A stretch of 64,000 bases of DNA from Hybos culiciformis (GCA_964007475.1 OZ023273.1:133893308-133957307); one strand, 5' to 3'. Positions 26,401 to 40,275 are shown, counted from the first letter of the stretch. Translations and numbers: made by a program. The notes: generated from the letters alone by a model not told the origin.

Positions 26401-29400
26401 ACAAAAGAAAATTTTTATATTTTTTTAAGAGATATTAATAACAGTTTTTATTGCATAATTTATGTTTGTTGAAATCTTGAAAACATTTATACTTAATTGT
26501 ACTTTCACTTTCATTTTAAACGAATCTGTTCTCAATTATTATTTTCTTACATATACGAAACCGATATAATGATATATATCTTGGATCTTACCTTAGGCGC
26601 GAGAAAATTTAATAAAATATACACAAAACGTCAATCAAAATTCAGTTAGTTTCAGTTATAAAAGGTATATAGAGACACTTAATATATACAATATATAATG
26701 CCATATCGTTTAAAATACAATAAATTATGATGATATTAGGAAAAAGGATATAAAAATAAATATATTAAAAAATTATATTTTTTAAGGAAAAAGACATACA
26801 ATTGGATGTATCATCGAAAATTTATGTTGAGTTCTAAATGAAACATAAATAATTTTGTCGTTCTTCCGCATTCTTCATGATTTTCTTCTTCAGCATTCTT
26901 CATGATTTTCACTAAATCAAAATTATTTCACTGTTGTGGTATGTACATATTAGGTATCTTATGTATCTAATGTATAACATGAATATATGTTAAGTATTAT
27001 GTTATAAAATATTGATAAATTTAAAAACAAATGATTTGATGTCGATGATGACATTTTAACAATTTATTTAGGAACCTTACTAACAATTATTTTATTAGTT
27101 TTTTTAGGAATAAATTTAACATGATAAAGATTTTCCCAGTATATTGGATAGATTTTGGATATTACGAGAAATTATTAACAATTTACTCGTAAAAACAGCC
27201 AAAATGTTGCAGATAGTTGTCGCTGATATAAATTCTATGTTATGTACTTACATATATCTGTCAAATTCAATGAATGAATGACTTAAGCCAGAGAAGGTAT
27301 TTCTCAAAGTAAGAAAAAATAGATTTTATTTTTACTGTTTAATATATATATCTGTTCATATGATAATAGCATTGTTTGACATACAAATTTCAAGACCTGA
27401 TTTTGTAGGAAAAAATATTTTTTAAAAAATTTTTGTGTGGCTACAATTCATTTGCTATATGTACATAGATAAAAGTTACTATTATAAAAGATTTTGATTT
27501 TTTTTGGTATATATTTCTGATATATTTTTATTGCTGGTTTTCCATTTTTTTTTTTTTTTTGACTTTAATTTTTAAAAGCTACAAAAATCTGCTTGAAACT
27601 TTAGATTATTTAGAAATCAGTTTAATAGAAAAAAAATCTTTTTTTATTATTATATTACGTTAATTAAGTTTACTCCAGCTGTGAAATGAGATTTCTCTGT
27701 TATTTATATTTATGTTTTTTTTTTCATGATATAATATATAATTTTTTTTTTACGCGAAATACTTTTTGATAGCATATTATATCATTTTTTTTCGTACTTC
27801 AAGTGTAAATAGAATTTTTTATTAAATAAATTTTTGTGAAATATTGGAACTGTTTTTGGGTTGGGTTCGTAGTCTTATAACAAATAAAATTATTACTTCA
27901 GCAAAAATAATTAAATTATATGCGTTAATACGTGAATATGTGAATATGTTACTTAATTCATTCTTGCGTTGATGTCAAGAACTTTCATTGTGTAGAAAAC
28001 TGTGAATATAAATTGGGAATTGATAAAACAAAAAAGTCTATGAACAGATCTTCCTAAAAGAATAAATCGGACATAATACACACAGTGGTAAATAATAAGA
28101 TTGAATTTTTATCATTTCATTATAATTACGATCACATTATTTACAATAAAAATAAAATTATTATTGATATACTATAGACAAGTTGAAGAAAAAATTTAAT
28201 GTGATTTATGATATTTTTTTTACATTTTTGAACATTAAGAGACAATAATAATATAATATTTAATAACACACAATTTTTGGTATTATTTTACTTTAACCCA
28301 ATTTCAACGGGTTTACCTGTAATATTAAATTATTTTGGTTAACCTTATGTGTACAGTAAGTATTTGCACATTTATTTTTCTCATTTTTACGTGATTAAGT
28401 ATAAATTTCGCAGATAGGTATATTTTCACGTAAGTATAATTCACACATCATCGCATCTAATATATAAATAAATACAAGATATTTTGATATAAAATACGTG
28501 AGGGTCATATATTTTTTAAATTACATTTCGATAAGATATTAATTTTTATTTATTTCCAATATTATTATTATAATGGGTTCTAAATCTAAAACATATCATA
28601 AAATTATTGAAATAAGTTTTACAGATAATAAAAATGATTTTTGGCTAAATAAAAAGTTAATCCTTAATTATTAATAAAAATGAAAAATAACTACTACTGT
28701 AAGATCAAGACTAAAAATACAGAAATTAAAAATTAATATAAATTTTGTATGTAAATAATTCCGACAGGTTGACTTATAAGTTTAAAAACAAAAATTTTTA
28801 ATATTAAAATAAAATTTTTATATTTTAACCATTTTCTGTAACGAAAATATTTTATTTCAAAAAATTATTTGACCACGGTACAACTTAAAAAATTTGGTAA
28901 TGTTATGTATTATAAAAAAAAATTTCCATAAACAACCTTTAAGTTTTAATATAATAACCACGTATTTCTTCTGTGAATAATTCCCAAAAGAACCAGAAGA
29001 AATATAAAAATAAATATATATGTAAGTAAAAGATTTTATTGTTGGGATATTATACACTTTTTTTTTTTTTGGTTTTGATTTTAACGATCTCACAGGTGCT
29101 AGAAGTCATGACAGTGTAGAAAATGAAATCTTTAGTGTTGGCATAAAAAGAAAGAGAGTTTTAAATTTATGTTTTCTTCATGAATTGTAAAAGATTTTTT
29201 TTTTTCGTAGCAAGAAGTTTTTTTTTTTTAGTAATGCGTAAGGAATTTATATTAAGCATTTAATATTTTATTTTGAAAGGGATATTTTATTTTTTTCTAT
29301 ATTAACCTTTATTTTAATATTAAGAAAAAATAGAATTAACTTTTTGGTCCCTAAATATATTTTTATTATGTTATGGAAATTATGACTAAAAAATAAATAT

Positions 29401-32400
29401 TTTAATATTAAGTATTTTAGAAAAAAAAAATTAAGAAAAAAAAGAAACATTTAAATTGTTTTTTATTACATTTTTTAAGTAAAATTTATTCTCTTAAGCG
29501 AAACCCTTTTTTTTTTTTAACTTCACTTGGGATATATTCTAGGTATGTTTACTATTTTAAAAAAATAACGATATTTATTTAATAAAAATTATGAGATTTT
29601 GTATTTTTTAATATTAAAAGCTATACTATGTTTATATTGTAATTGCCTATGGAAAGGCAAAACTAGGAAACAAAATTAGTTAAAAATTATTTTATTCTTT
29701 ACGGTGGTAACATAACTTAATTTAGATTTATTATTGTAGGAATATTGGATTTTATTGAAGCGATACTGAAAATTTTATACACTTAATACAAAATCAAATT
29801 TAATTTAAGATTAATGAAGATAAGCTAATCAGCTGTAGATAAAATATATTTAGAATTTTAAACTATAAAATAAAAAGTAAAATAAAAGACATAAAATATG
29901 AAAAATTGATATTAAATTTCAATGGCAAATATTCTCATATCCATTCTGAATACACAGAATCAAGATTTAATTAGGATACAATAAACATTAATTTTCTACA
30001 TCTTAATCTTCTGAAGATGACTTGAAAAAGGTCGAAATATAGAGAAAATAAAAGATGAACAAATATTTTAATAAAACAATATTAATTACAATTGTTTTTA
30101 TATATAGGGAATAATAATGTCTAATAACTTATATTTTACTTTTTTTTAACTAACTTATAATTTTTGTTTTTATTGTAAACATTATTTATATACAAATAAT
30201 TTACAATAATTCTTTTATCATTTACATAAGAACCATAATTCAATCAATTTCTTGGAAATTTAATTTTCAATTTGTTTCAAGAGATAGGATTATGTTAATA
30301 TTCATGTTACACATTCTAAATACATATTAAACATTATGATATTTAATAAATGTATATATAGGAAGAAATTTAAATGTTCTATTTTTCAATAATCTTTCTT
30401 CTCTCATATTTATATTAAGTACTTTTGCCTATAAGTAGATACTGCGATAATATGACCCAAATTTACCAAAAATATAAATTAAAATTATATATAATCCTGA
30501 GCAAATGTTTCTATAAATCTTCATTTGTCAAAAACAAAACAATGGAAATAATATTTATTTAATAAATGGAAAATATTTTTCTATTTTGATTAATTGAGCA
30601 AAAAATGAACTTTTGTGTTATAGAGGATTTTCTTTTTAGTAGTAACATTATCTAAATGACTACTAAAAATATATATGTATTCAGATTTATGTTCGCAAAT
30701 TAGACTTCAATATTATATCATGAAATAAAAAATTATTATTTACTAACGACTTATGACATTAGAAGCCAAAAGTCAAAAAATAAAAAACCTAGTGCACTTT
30801 TACAAAATAATTTGCGACTATTACAATAATTATTTAGATGTTAAGATATATTATTATTACTAAAAAGTCATTTGTTACACAAATTGATAAAAACAAAAAA
30901 TAATTTGCCATTTTTGGAAGCTTCAGGTATTGAAAAAAAGCATTTATTTGGCTCTATGACTTTTACAAATTATGGTCTGTACGAATAACAATAATTAAAA
31001 AATAATTATTTATAAGATACTCTTAATATGGAGGACTCACATTTGTACATAATGTTTCTTTTGAGAATTTTATGGCGATTACGTAATTTACTGATTATTT
31101 ATGTTATATTAAAGTACATATTATGTATGTATACAAAAACAACTTTATATTCAGGACTAAATATCTTTGTTTAGGGATGTTGCTTTTTATCAAACTTTTG
31201 ATATACATTTTTACTGCGGGATACTACATAAAAAGGATAAATGCATGAAGATATACATTTTAAGTTTTTTGTTTCGGTTGCTTATCCCTTTATCAGTTTC
31301 AGACATGGGAGCTTTTTAGATAAAATAAATCCCACATGAATAACTATATTGTTACATGATTATCATAAAACATTTAGCATGGGAAAATATTCATTTTTGA
31401 GTTCTTTTTGTCTCTATTTAATTGAATTTTGAAATCAAAATTTATGTCTTTTATGAGTACCATAAATTTAGAATTATTAATAACATCATCTGGAATTACA
31501 TCAGAATTAAAAGAAGGTTTCATATAGCGAATGAATAAAAAACTATTTGTAAGTTGTAAATGCAATTTAAAATTTTACATTTCCGCAACTGGTTGTACCT
31601 TTAATTTTTTGAATTTTTATTCCGGTAATTTTTAAATTACAATATGTTTAATAACACTTCAAACTATTTCTGTTGTTCTTTATTCAACTAAAGATTTCTC
31701 GTTGGCTCCTCTTTATTGAATTCCTTACAGGAAATTAAATATAAATTTGCAACATTTTTATTATTTTTTTTAAATTATGTGATGTGGATAATTTATTTTT
31801 GTAAATTTCAGCTGAATTTTTAGGTGAATTTGCATTAAATATTATTATGTTATTATAATATTAAAAAAAAAATTAACAGAGAAGAGTTATTTTTCTATAT
31901 GCATTAATGTTGCACACTCAGATCAAGTAAATTGTATATAAAGATAAAAGTACATTATGTTAAAATAAAAAAAAAGAAGAAATAAAAAAAAATTTACATT
32001 ATGAAAACATTTTGGTAAATAAAGCAAAAATTATTTATTTTATATGTTGCGTCCGTAGGATACTTTATTTAAATTCTGTATTTCAAAAAAACCTTTTTCA
32101 CCATAGCAAATATTATGCAATCGTGACTGAATGTTTTCATTGTTTTTTTTCACGAAATAATAACTTTTCTCTCCTATAACAAATAGGAACAAACTCCAGA
32201 ACCTATGTAAAACGTGGTTAAAGTTACAACTGAGAATCTAATCTTTAACTAATTGTGTCACTGTCCTGCAACGAATGACAAAAGAAAGGTGAAATTAAAT
32301 TTTTTGGATCATGAATAATTTGTTACCAGCGAATTAGTTTCAAAAAACTTGTAATTGTCTAGATTGTAATAATTTAAATACTTTCGAGATTCGAATATAA

Positions 32401-33241
32401 AGAAATTGTATTCCAAAAGTAATCAATTCTTTTCAAAGAGGAATTTTATTTGAAAAAGTATTGATTACAAAATAATTGTATTTAAAAAGTATATTCATAA
32501 TCTGATTTCAAATACTAATTTTTTTTGGAATAAAAATTACCATATCTCAATTAAAAAGAAAATTATTTGTTTTCTTTAATATTAACCAATTTCGAATAAT
32601 TTGCGTACTTCGATTTTTTGTTAACCTTTTGTCATAAATTAATTTAAATAATCTATATTAAATATATAACAAACAAAATTATAACAAATTTTGATAATAA
32701 AAGTTATAAAATTTTAATATACTTTTAACAACCAATAAAATATATTTTCGCCCAATTATAAAAAAAAATTATGTATGTCCATAAAATATTAAAAATAAAT
32801 TTATATTTATGCCACAGAATCGTTCTCAGAATTATAAATTTCAATTTGTTTAAAAAAAAAAATAAATAAAGAAGAAAGTAATAAAATTTTTAAATAATTT
32901 AAGAAAACCCCATTTTTATTTTAGATTAAATAAATTCATTCCTGTTTAAAAAAAAATTTGGTCGAGTTTTTCTTTTATGGTAAAATAAAATATAAGTGTA
33001 GTATGTACTTGGAGTTAGAAAGTACAATGCACAATTCAAATAGTTTAAGCTAATTTCTTCATATTGTTTTTTATTTATTTCTCAATACTGTATTTGCAAG
33101 ATCTCTAAACATTATTGAATTTATGATAAAATTTTGTAGCATAAGAGATTGATTTCGTCTAGCTGTTTTTCTTTGCTTTGGTACCTAACAATTTTTACAA
33201 TAAGCCATAACGAAATTTTGCATTAGATCAATTTGTATGAA
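17491..33241. other. Long AT-rich stretch without supported genes
   Basis: No exon, tRNA or other RNA gene could be supported. Minor items seen: an 8-bp GC stem (CAGCCCGT / ACGGGCTG) at 18964-19015, a GC-richer patch at about 18580-18730, repeated CGTATACTC words at about 19425-19490, a 17-bp tandem duplication at 25402-25435, and an 18-bp direct repeat (GCATTCTTCATGATTTTC) near 26868-26910. It could be intergenic or a giant intron; the sequence does not say. Confidence 0.55.
25402..25435. repeat. 17-bp tandem duplication (AAGACATATTTAATCGA x2)
   Basis: Two perfect adjacent copies, 25402-25418 and 25419-25435. A simple local duplication. Confidence 0.7.
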
Positions 33242-33249
33242 CATCAAAA

Positions 33250-33893
33250 TAGGGAATGCATTTTTTTCAAAAAATTTTATTTCGTATTTTCGGAATTGTC
33301 TTGCAATGAAATCCGGAATTCCGGTTTACTCCGGAATTTCATAGACGAATATACAAAAAAAAATTAAATTAAATTATTCTTTAACATAAATATTAGTTTA
33401 TTTAGTTCAAAACATTAAAATTATAACAAATTAAATTATGACATATTTTCTTTTAAAATAAAATTTTATTCTTTTCAATAAACAGAAAGTGAATAAACTG
33501 AATTGGAAAATAAAATTTTAAAACACAAAGTATCCAATGTTTTATCATTGAGTTTTGATCAAATTTTTCAAAAGCGTTTCTCGGGGTTTCCTTGATCCCA
33601 AAATTTAATATTTCAAATAAACCATTGAAATCGGAACTACTACTTATTTTGTTAATGTTGATAAATATGAAAAAAGTTTTATGTATTTGCGTTAGCTACT
33701 TAGATTTTAATTTTTGTGAATTTAGAAATAATGCTTTATACTTGAATAATAAAAAAAAATAAACAATTGATCAAAATTCCCGCCAGTAAAAGTTCTTCCA
33801 AATTCGAAAAATTCAGAATTTAGCATTCCGGATTTTTCGAACTTCAAAAACAGGCGGAATTCCGGAATCCGAAAATCCGGTTTGCATTCCCTA
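33250..33893. mobile_element. hAT-type MITE with TAGGGAATGCA ends and 8-bp target duplication
   Basis: TAGGGAATGCA at 33250-33260 is repeated inverted at 33883-33893. The flanks are CATCAAAA (33242-33249) and CATCAATA (33894-33901), an 8-bp duplication with one mismatch, as hAT elements make. Both sub-terminal regions carry CCGGAATTCCGG-like palindromic words. The interior is AT-rich and has no transposase motif. Confidence 0.75.
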
Positions 33894-33901
33894 CATCAAT
33901 A

Positions 33902-36688
33902 TATAAAAAGAAAAATATGTAAAGAAAAATATTTGGACTGTACACAAGAAGATCAAAAAAAAATCGGTAAAATATTATCACTAACAAGGAAAAATCTCTG
34001 AGAAAATCTTGTTTAAGTGTGTTATTTATTTTTAAAACAAAATTTTTCACTGTTCTAAAAAATTTATATTTTTGTAAATGACGTTAAATAATTGTGCAAT
34101 TAAACAATCTTAAAACAAATAAAGGCTTCATTCTTCAAAAAAAAAAAAAAATTTTTATAAAGGTTCTGTAAAAATCTCAATTTTTCTCAAAATTTGATGG
34201 AAGTTACCAATTAACAAAACAAAAATATTTAAAAAAAAGGTAAATTGTTGGGAAATTCTAAAAATCTCGTAAAAAGTGAAAACAATTCAAACTTTCATAA
34301 TGCTCATTTATTTTTATTTCTAAATTCTGCTTTCTTTTCTCTTTTTTTTCGTACATTTTTGTTTTATTTTTCTCACGGCAAAATATACATTCAGTAATGG
34401 GAAAATGGAAACATTTTTTTATTAAGTGGATCTTTCAGAAAAAGAATAACTTTTTCAACAAATTATAAGTTTCAAAAAATAGAAAGACAAAACGGAACAA
34501 AAATTAACCAAAAAATTAACGAAGTGGTAAAATAAAGTCGACAAACGGATATCTTTAACATCTTTTTTAACGTAGTCGTCGAGAGTTTTTTACTATGCAT
34601 ATTTTGAGTATAATTTCAACTTTTTCCATCGCCTAGTTCAAAAGTTTTTCCAAGAAGTACAATTAGCATATTAAATAACTACATAAATATATAAATAACT
34701 TCATTGATTTTCGTTACTGTGATATGATATGTATCTCCTTTTATCACAAAAAACAGAGTAATAAATATTTTTTTCGGCGTTATATTTACTACTACTCTTG
34801 GTACAATTAAAAAAAAAAAAATATATATATAGCTCAATGATGTCCCATTTACAAACGATAAATGCCAGATAAGTAACGTAAATAAACTTTTACTATACAT
34901 GAAAAAATTGTTGTTTTCCTTTTTTTATAAAAGAAATAGATATTCTCTCATCAGCTAAAAGAAAAAAACTAATAAAATTTTACATGAATAATATTATACT
35001 TTTCATATTCATATTTTCTCCTTTTTAAATGTTAAAAATTTTTCATATTTTTTACTATAAATCAGATTTATTCCAATCTGATGTCATAACGATTTTTATG
35101 TGCAAAAATATGAAACCTTGCATTCAAAGATTTACAAATTAAAAAAAAAATTACATAGATTGAAGAATTTATTACATGCGAATTTGTGAATAATCATAAT
35201 GAACATTAACTCAAATCATGTGAAATCATGTGAAGTAATCGAGAATCACTAGCAATATAATGCAATCATTGAACCACTTTATTGGCTCGTGACAAATCCC
35301 TGGTATAATAAGGACTTATATATATGATAGAATGTACTTATAGAGTACTTATAGAGTAATAAAAATATAAATAGTTCGTTTTATAAACAACTTTAATTTT
35401 ATACTTTTAAGACAGTAGACACTAAAACTACTTAACATTCGATGGAGAGATTTTTATTAATAAAATATTGGTGAAAAAGAATATAAAAGTTATTTTTGAT
35501 CTATTATATTTTTTTATTTCTTTTATTGTTTTTTCAACATAGATTTCAATGTGAAATTTGTTCAATTTTTTAATTGCTCATTTAAAAAAATTCGATTTCA
35601 AAGCTTTATTTTCCAATTTCTTTTTAAATATATTTTAAGCATAAAAATCGAATTGCAGTCAAAATTGTAAATCAATTTTTTTTTTAGAAATAAATAAATT
35701 AAATTTATATTAAACACGTTTTAGAGTATTATTATTTCAATTTTCTATGTTCAAAAGAAGTTATTTTCTTATTGAAATAATTTTCATCCTGCACGAAGAT
35801 CTTACAAAAACAGTTGTTAAAATAAATGAAAAAAAAATCTTGAAAACATAAGAAAAAGTTGAGTGATATAGGTCACAACAACTTTATACAAAATGTTTCA
35901 GCTTGTCATAAATTCCTTAGCTTGTACAGAATACAGAGATAGAACATTAAAAAACTTTTTCACTTTTCATATTGAAAGTAAAAAAAAAGATAAGTTATTT
36001 TTACGATGTCACAACTCACAAGATTCAATCAATCGTAAAATATTTAATTCAATTCAATTTATTTGGATGTATAGATGATAAAAATTTGTAAAAAAAAACT
36101 TCAATTTTTTGATCACACCAAAAAAGAATCCATTTAATTTCAATTAGGTATAAAGTGAGGAAATTTATAACGTGATTTGAAAATAAAATATTTTTACTTA
36201 TATTTTTTACTTTGAAAAAGACAATTTCATATATTTATAGTGTAATATTATATAATAACAATGTTGGATTAAATCTACACTTTTATGTAAGTGGTTACAA
36301 TTTAAGGATATGGTGTTCATTTGCTCATATGAATGTAAATTTTTATTTTAGTCCTTCATTTCCTGGTTATAACTTTTCTCCTTAGTTCTTCTCACATTTG
36401 AAATTATTTTTTAACACTAAGCAATTTTTTTTCCTGGCACAGCTAAAATAAATAACTATCATTAATTTACATTACGTTTAGATTTAAGGTATTTTTGCTT
36501 TAAAAATAAATGTCAACATAAAATTCGATTATTTATGTACAATTACATTTATTTTCTTCTTCTTAATGGATTGCGAGGTGTTTACGAAGAAATTAACATG
36601 TTAAGAAAAAGTTGTAGTTACTGCATTAAAAATTGTATAACATTATATGTATACATAAATCAGCTATTCATCACATAACTAACTATTC
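33902..36688. other. AT-rich gene-free stretch
   Basis: No supported gene or repeat beyond homopolymer and dinucleotide runs. Confidence 0.55.
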
Positions 36689-36692
36689 ATCA

Positions 36693-37278
36693 TGTTACCG
36701 AAAAACTTTTTACTTTACATCACACTTTTTTCTACTAAACCCCTTTTAAAATAGAACCTTGAATTTTAACTTAAATAAAAAAACCGAATTTAAAATTGAA
36801 AAAGATGTTTATTATGCCAAGCCCGATATGATATTAAACTTAAGTTTATTTTCTTAAGGTTTAAAAGGGAATTTCAAATTACATTCCACAATTTTGATTT
36901 AGTAAATTAACCAATCAAAATTGGGAATGGGCGGGATCATTTTAAAATAATTATCAAAGTGCATAATTAACACTTTGATAATTATTTTAGAATTGTAACT
37001 TGAGTATCGTTTATTTTATTTTTCTTTATTAAAATAAACAAAAATGTTAAATTGACATTTTTGTTTATTTTAAAAAGAATTGAAATAAAATATTAGTTTT
37101 GAAATATACAAAAATGTTAAATTGACACTTTTGTATATTTCTAAACCGATAAACAATTTGCACGTTAAGTGCTGCTTTTTTATACAGTTGTTAATTATTA
37201 CAACTGTATAAAATGAAATTGTGGGAAAATGAATAAGGGAATAGGTAAGTATAAAAAGGTAAGTAAAAGGGCGCAACA
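36693..37278 (-). repeat. 3' LTR of the retrotransposon (hairpin chain)
   Basis: It starts TGTTACCG and ends GCGCAACA on the + strand. It holds consecutive inverted repeats: 36834-36864 (11 bp, one bulge), 36889-36923 (11 bp perfect), 36943-36989 (19 bp, 9-nt loop), 37029-37073 (19 bp, 7-nt loop), 37101-37141 (17 bp, one mismatch, same loop TAAATTG), a small GCAC/GTGC stem at 37160-37172, and 37178-37213 (13 bp, 10-nt loop). Together these cover a large part of the central LTR. Confidence 0.95.
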
Positions 37279-37288
37279 CCTCCTTTCC
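37279..37288 (-). promoter_or_regulatory. Polypurine tract GGAAAGGAGG
   Basis: On the minus strand GGAAAGGAGG lies immediately before the 3' LTR (TGTTGCGCCC), where plus-strand DNA synthesis starts. A second purine run (GGGAAGGAGAAGGA, near 37340-37353) could be a spare tract. The open stretch on the minus strand that runs over this site into the LTR (37070-37384) is not a credible gene. Confidence 0.85.
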
Positions 37289-37388
37289 AAAAGGAAATGA
37301 CTTATAGTCATTTGAAAAAATTTTGCGGGGTATTGCGTCCTTCTCCTTCCCTATTTGGGAGGGGGTGAAAGGGATGTTATACAAAATT

Positions 37389-40275
37389 ATATATATGTTC
37401 TTACAAATTGTTTACAATATTGCAATTTGTTTACAATTCAGTTATTCAATTGTTTAATATATAATTTTATTAAATTGATACAATATAATTCGTATAAAAA
37501 ATTGTTATAATCGATAAAAAAAAAATTTACATTAAAAAAATTACTATTATTTTTTTTTTCATATATGTACGTATTTATATAATTTTCAAAAGGAATAATT
37601 ATCTTTAACAATATAAAAAAAAATTTTTTTTTTTTTTGTACTTGTATGTATAATTATTAAAAATTTTTTTTTGAAAAAAGTTTAAGATTAAGAAAAAAAA
37701 TTTTTTTTTTTTTTTTTTTTTTTAACGATAAAAACTTATATAAAAGAAAATTTACTAGTTTTTTTTTTTTTTTTTTTTAAACGATAAAACATTATAAAAA
37801 ATTTACTATTATTTTTTTTTTTTTTTTTATATTACATAGATAGTTCTTACATACAATCAATAATATATTTAGTTATATAATTTTGCATATTATAATAATT
37901 ATAAAAAATTTTTATTTTATATATTTATATAAGAAAAATTTTTTTTTTTTTTTTTTTTTTATTTTTGGAAAATTTTTTTTTTTTTTTTTTTTTTGAATAA
38001 TTTTTCATAATTGATACCATATAATTCCATGTGATGATGTCAATATACCATATAATTTATTGATTAGAATTTGTCTGTTCTATGGGATACTGCATCGGCC
38101 ACATGATACAATGATGAATTATACAATTTTTTTTTTTTTTTGGTATCAATCTATTTAGTTTTCCTAAAAATATAAATTAAAAGTTTTGGCAGTTAAAATG
38201 TACTAAAAAAAAATTTTATAATTTAAAATATTTTGAATCAGAAACAATATGGTTTTTGATCGATTAATTTTAGATTAAATGAAAAAAAACTATTTTGAAA
38301 TGAAAAAACAAGTTGAAATTTGAAATCTTATATATTAAAATAGTTTAGAAATAGTATAAAGGAAAAGGTATTCTAACGATAAAATCGCGTATTTTATTGT
38401 AGAACGTTTTAAACATAATATTAAGGTAGTCTAGGATAAAGAAGTAGCTACTTTAATATAGATTTAAGAATTAACCATATGGAAATATAATAAGATCTAA
38501 TATTAAAAAAAATTTTATAATATTGTAATATAACCTATTTTTAAGGTAGTTAAATATAAGTATAAGTATAAGAAAGGTTTTATTAAAAGTTAAGTAGATT
38601 AGGGATATGGTACCGATATCCATGTTAAAATTAGCTTATAAGGAGATTATAAAATTAGGCAATAAATCATTAATATTTGAGAATTTGGACAATGGAAACT
38701 TCGTTTGTTATTAGAAGTTATTGTAAAATTAATCAGACACTGATAGTGTTTTTGGGTTTTCAGATGATGAACATCTTGATGAACAACTTGAAAAAAAAAA
38801 CTTCGTGGTTGTTAAAGTTATCGCAAAATTTAAGCGAAAATAACCAGAAAAATGAAATAGAGTTGTCTAAAATAATGAAGTTTTAATACGTTCATGTGTT
38901 TGTTATAGTGTGAAAGAGAAGGATTTTTGTTCTTGATGGTAAAGATGAGTCACTTGATGATAATCATGTTGATTCAACAGATAATCTTTGCGAATATAAT
39001 CTTATTCTTGACGAGAACATAGTGAAAAGGAGTTTCAGGATTCTACAATGAAACTGATAGTGATAAGGATAGTGATTAAATAGTACAAATAATTGTTCGC
39101 GTAGAACAATAAAAGAGATTATTTATATCTCGGCCAGAATGGTTTTCACGTAAAACAGTATAATGTTAAATACGATCCATTCAGTAGTCAGCATTCTGTG
39201 ATTAATATTAAAGCTATTTGAATTAATTCAACCGAAAATGCATGTTGTTTGAATATAATAAGTTTCTACATTAGTATTAAATTGTAGCTGCGGTAATGTT
39301 AAAATAAACAACCAAATAAATGCCATATTGGGAAGAAGATATCATAGGATAGAGATATCAGATTAATAAAATGGCGTTAGTGCCAGAGGAGGCAGATGGT
39401 GATAAATTACTGTTTATGTCAATATGCCAGATTGGGAAGACGATGATAAGATAGAGAAATCAGATTAGTAGAAAAATGAAAATCAGACACAGGTTTCTAT
39501 ATAGTCTTTTTTTTTTGGTCGAAGTAAGGAGCATAATATAACTTCCTTGTAAAAGTTTTTGTTAAAACAAAAATTGAAAAAACAAGAGACTAAAGTTAAA
39601 GAATTTGAAAAAACGTTAATACAAGTCAAATAAAAATGGAAGATTTACAAGTAAAACAAAAAGAAATATATGTCGAAGGACATAGTTAGACTGAAAAAAA
39701 AAATTCAGCAGACGTAATATAAATGAAATACAAATATCAAAATATGATGATACATCATGATAATGATGACTTTTAACAAAGTTGAGTTTAGAGAAAAACA
39801 ATTTTTGACTACTCACTGAATGATAGCTAAAATAGCATAAATTTGATCGCAGGATCCCGATATTCGAGATATCATATATAAGCGAAGATTAAAATGAGAT
39901 CAAAATTAATGTTAGTGATCGTCAAATAACGATCGTCGGAGATTAAGATGAGAATAACTGAAAGAGTATAAAATATGTCAGCTAATCTCAATATTATAAA
40001 TTTGAACGAGATTATTTTATTACAATTAATTAAAAGACAGTACGTCTTTAAAATATTCAAAGGAACAAAACCGTTTATATTTATATTTAGATCATAGAAA
40101 CGAAATTCTACAAAAATGTAGCAAAGATCAAAGGTAAGGTCTTCCTTCTTTCTTATATTATTCATCCTAATTTCCTTGCGTGGAAATCTATATGAAAAAA
40201 AATTTATAGCCAGTATCATAGACGAGATAAATAGAATTTCACGCAGCATTACAACCATTTGATGCTGATTCATAA
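37389..40275 (-). other. Retrotransposon 3' tail without env
   Basis: About 2.9 kb. 37500-38150 is packed with T runs up to 23 nt (A runs in sense RNA). 38650-39480 contains broken acidic coding-like sequence on the + strand, listed separately. The minus-strand open stretch of 142 codons at 39872-40300 has no signal peptide, furin-type site or fusion-peptide pattern and runs into the 34-bp repeat, so I do not call it env. Confidence 0.6.
38660..39480 (+). pseudogene. Antisense degenerate acidic coding remnant inside the retrotransposon tail
   Basis: Read on the + strand, opposite to gag/pol, short in-frame pieces have protein-like composition: DTDSVFGFSDDEHLDEQLEK (from about 38743), later acidic SDSDKDSD (about 39055), then DYLYLGQNGFHVKQ (about 39119), and MPDWEDDDKIEKSD (about 39424). 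Stops and frame changes separate them. A pair of direct repeats (GCCATATTGGGAAGAAGA near 39322 and GCCAGATTGGGAAGACGA near 39427) lies in the same part. An acidic N-terminus followed by a GxNGFxW-like motif is faintly like piggyBac-type transposases, but this is a guess. It may be captured host or transposon DNA. Confidence 0.35.

Noticed and set aside
30005..30050. CTGAAGATGACTTGAAAAAGGTCGAAA-like word
   Set aside because: It resembles a motif seen near some transposon 3' ends, but with no other element feature around it.
37070..37384. 104-codon minus-strand frame at the 3' LTR edge
   Set aside because: It runs through the polypurine tract and into LTR hairpins, and the portion in the other LTR is the same by repetition.
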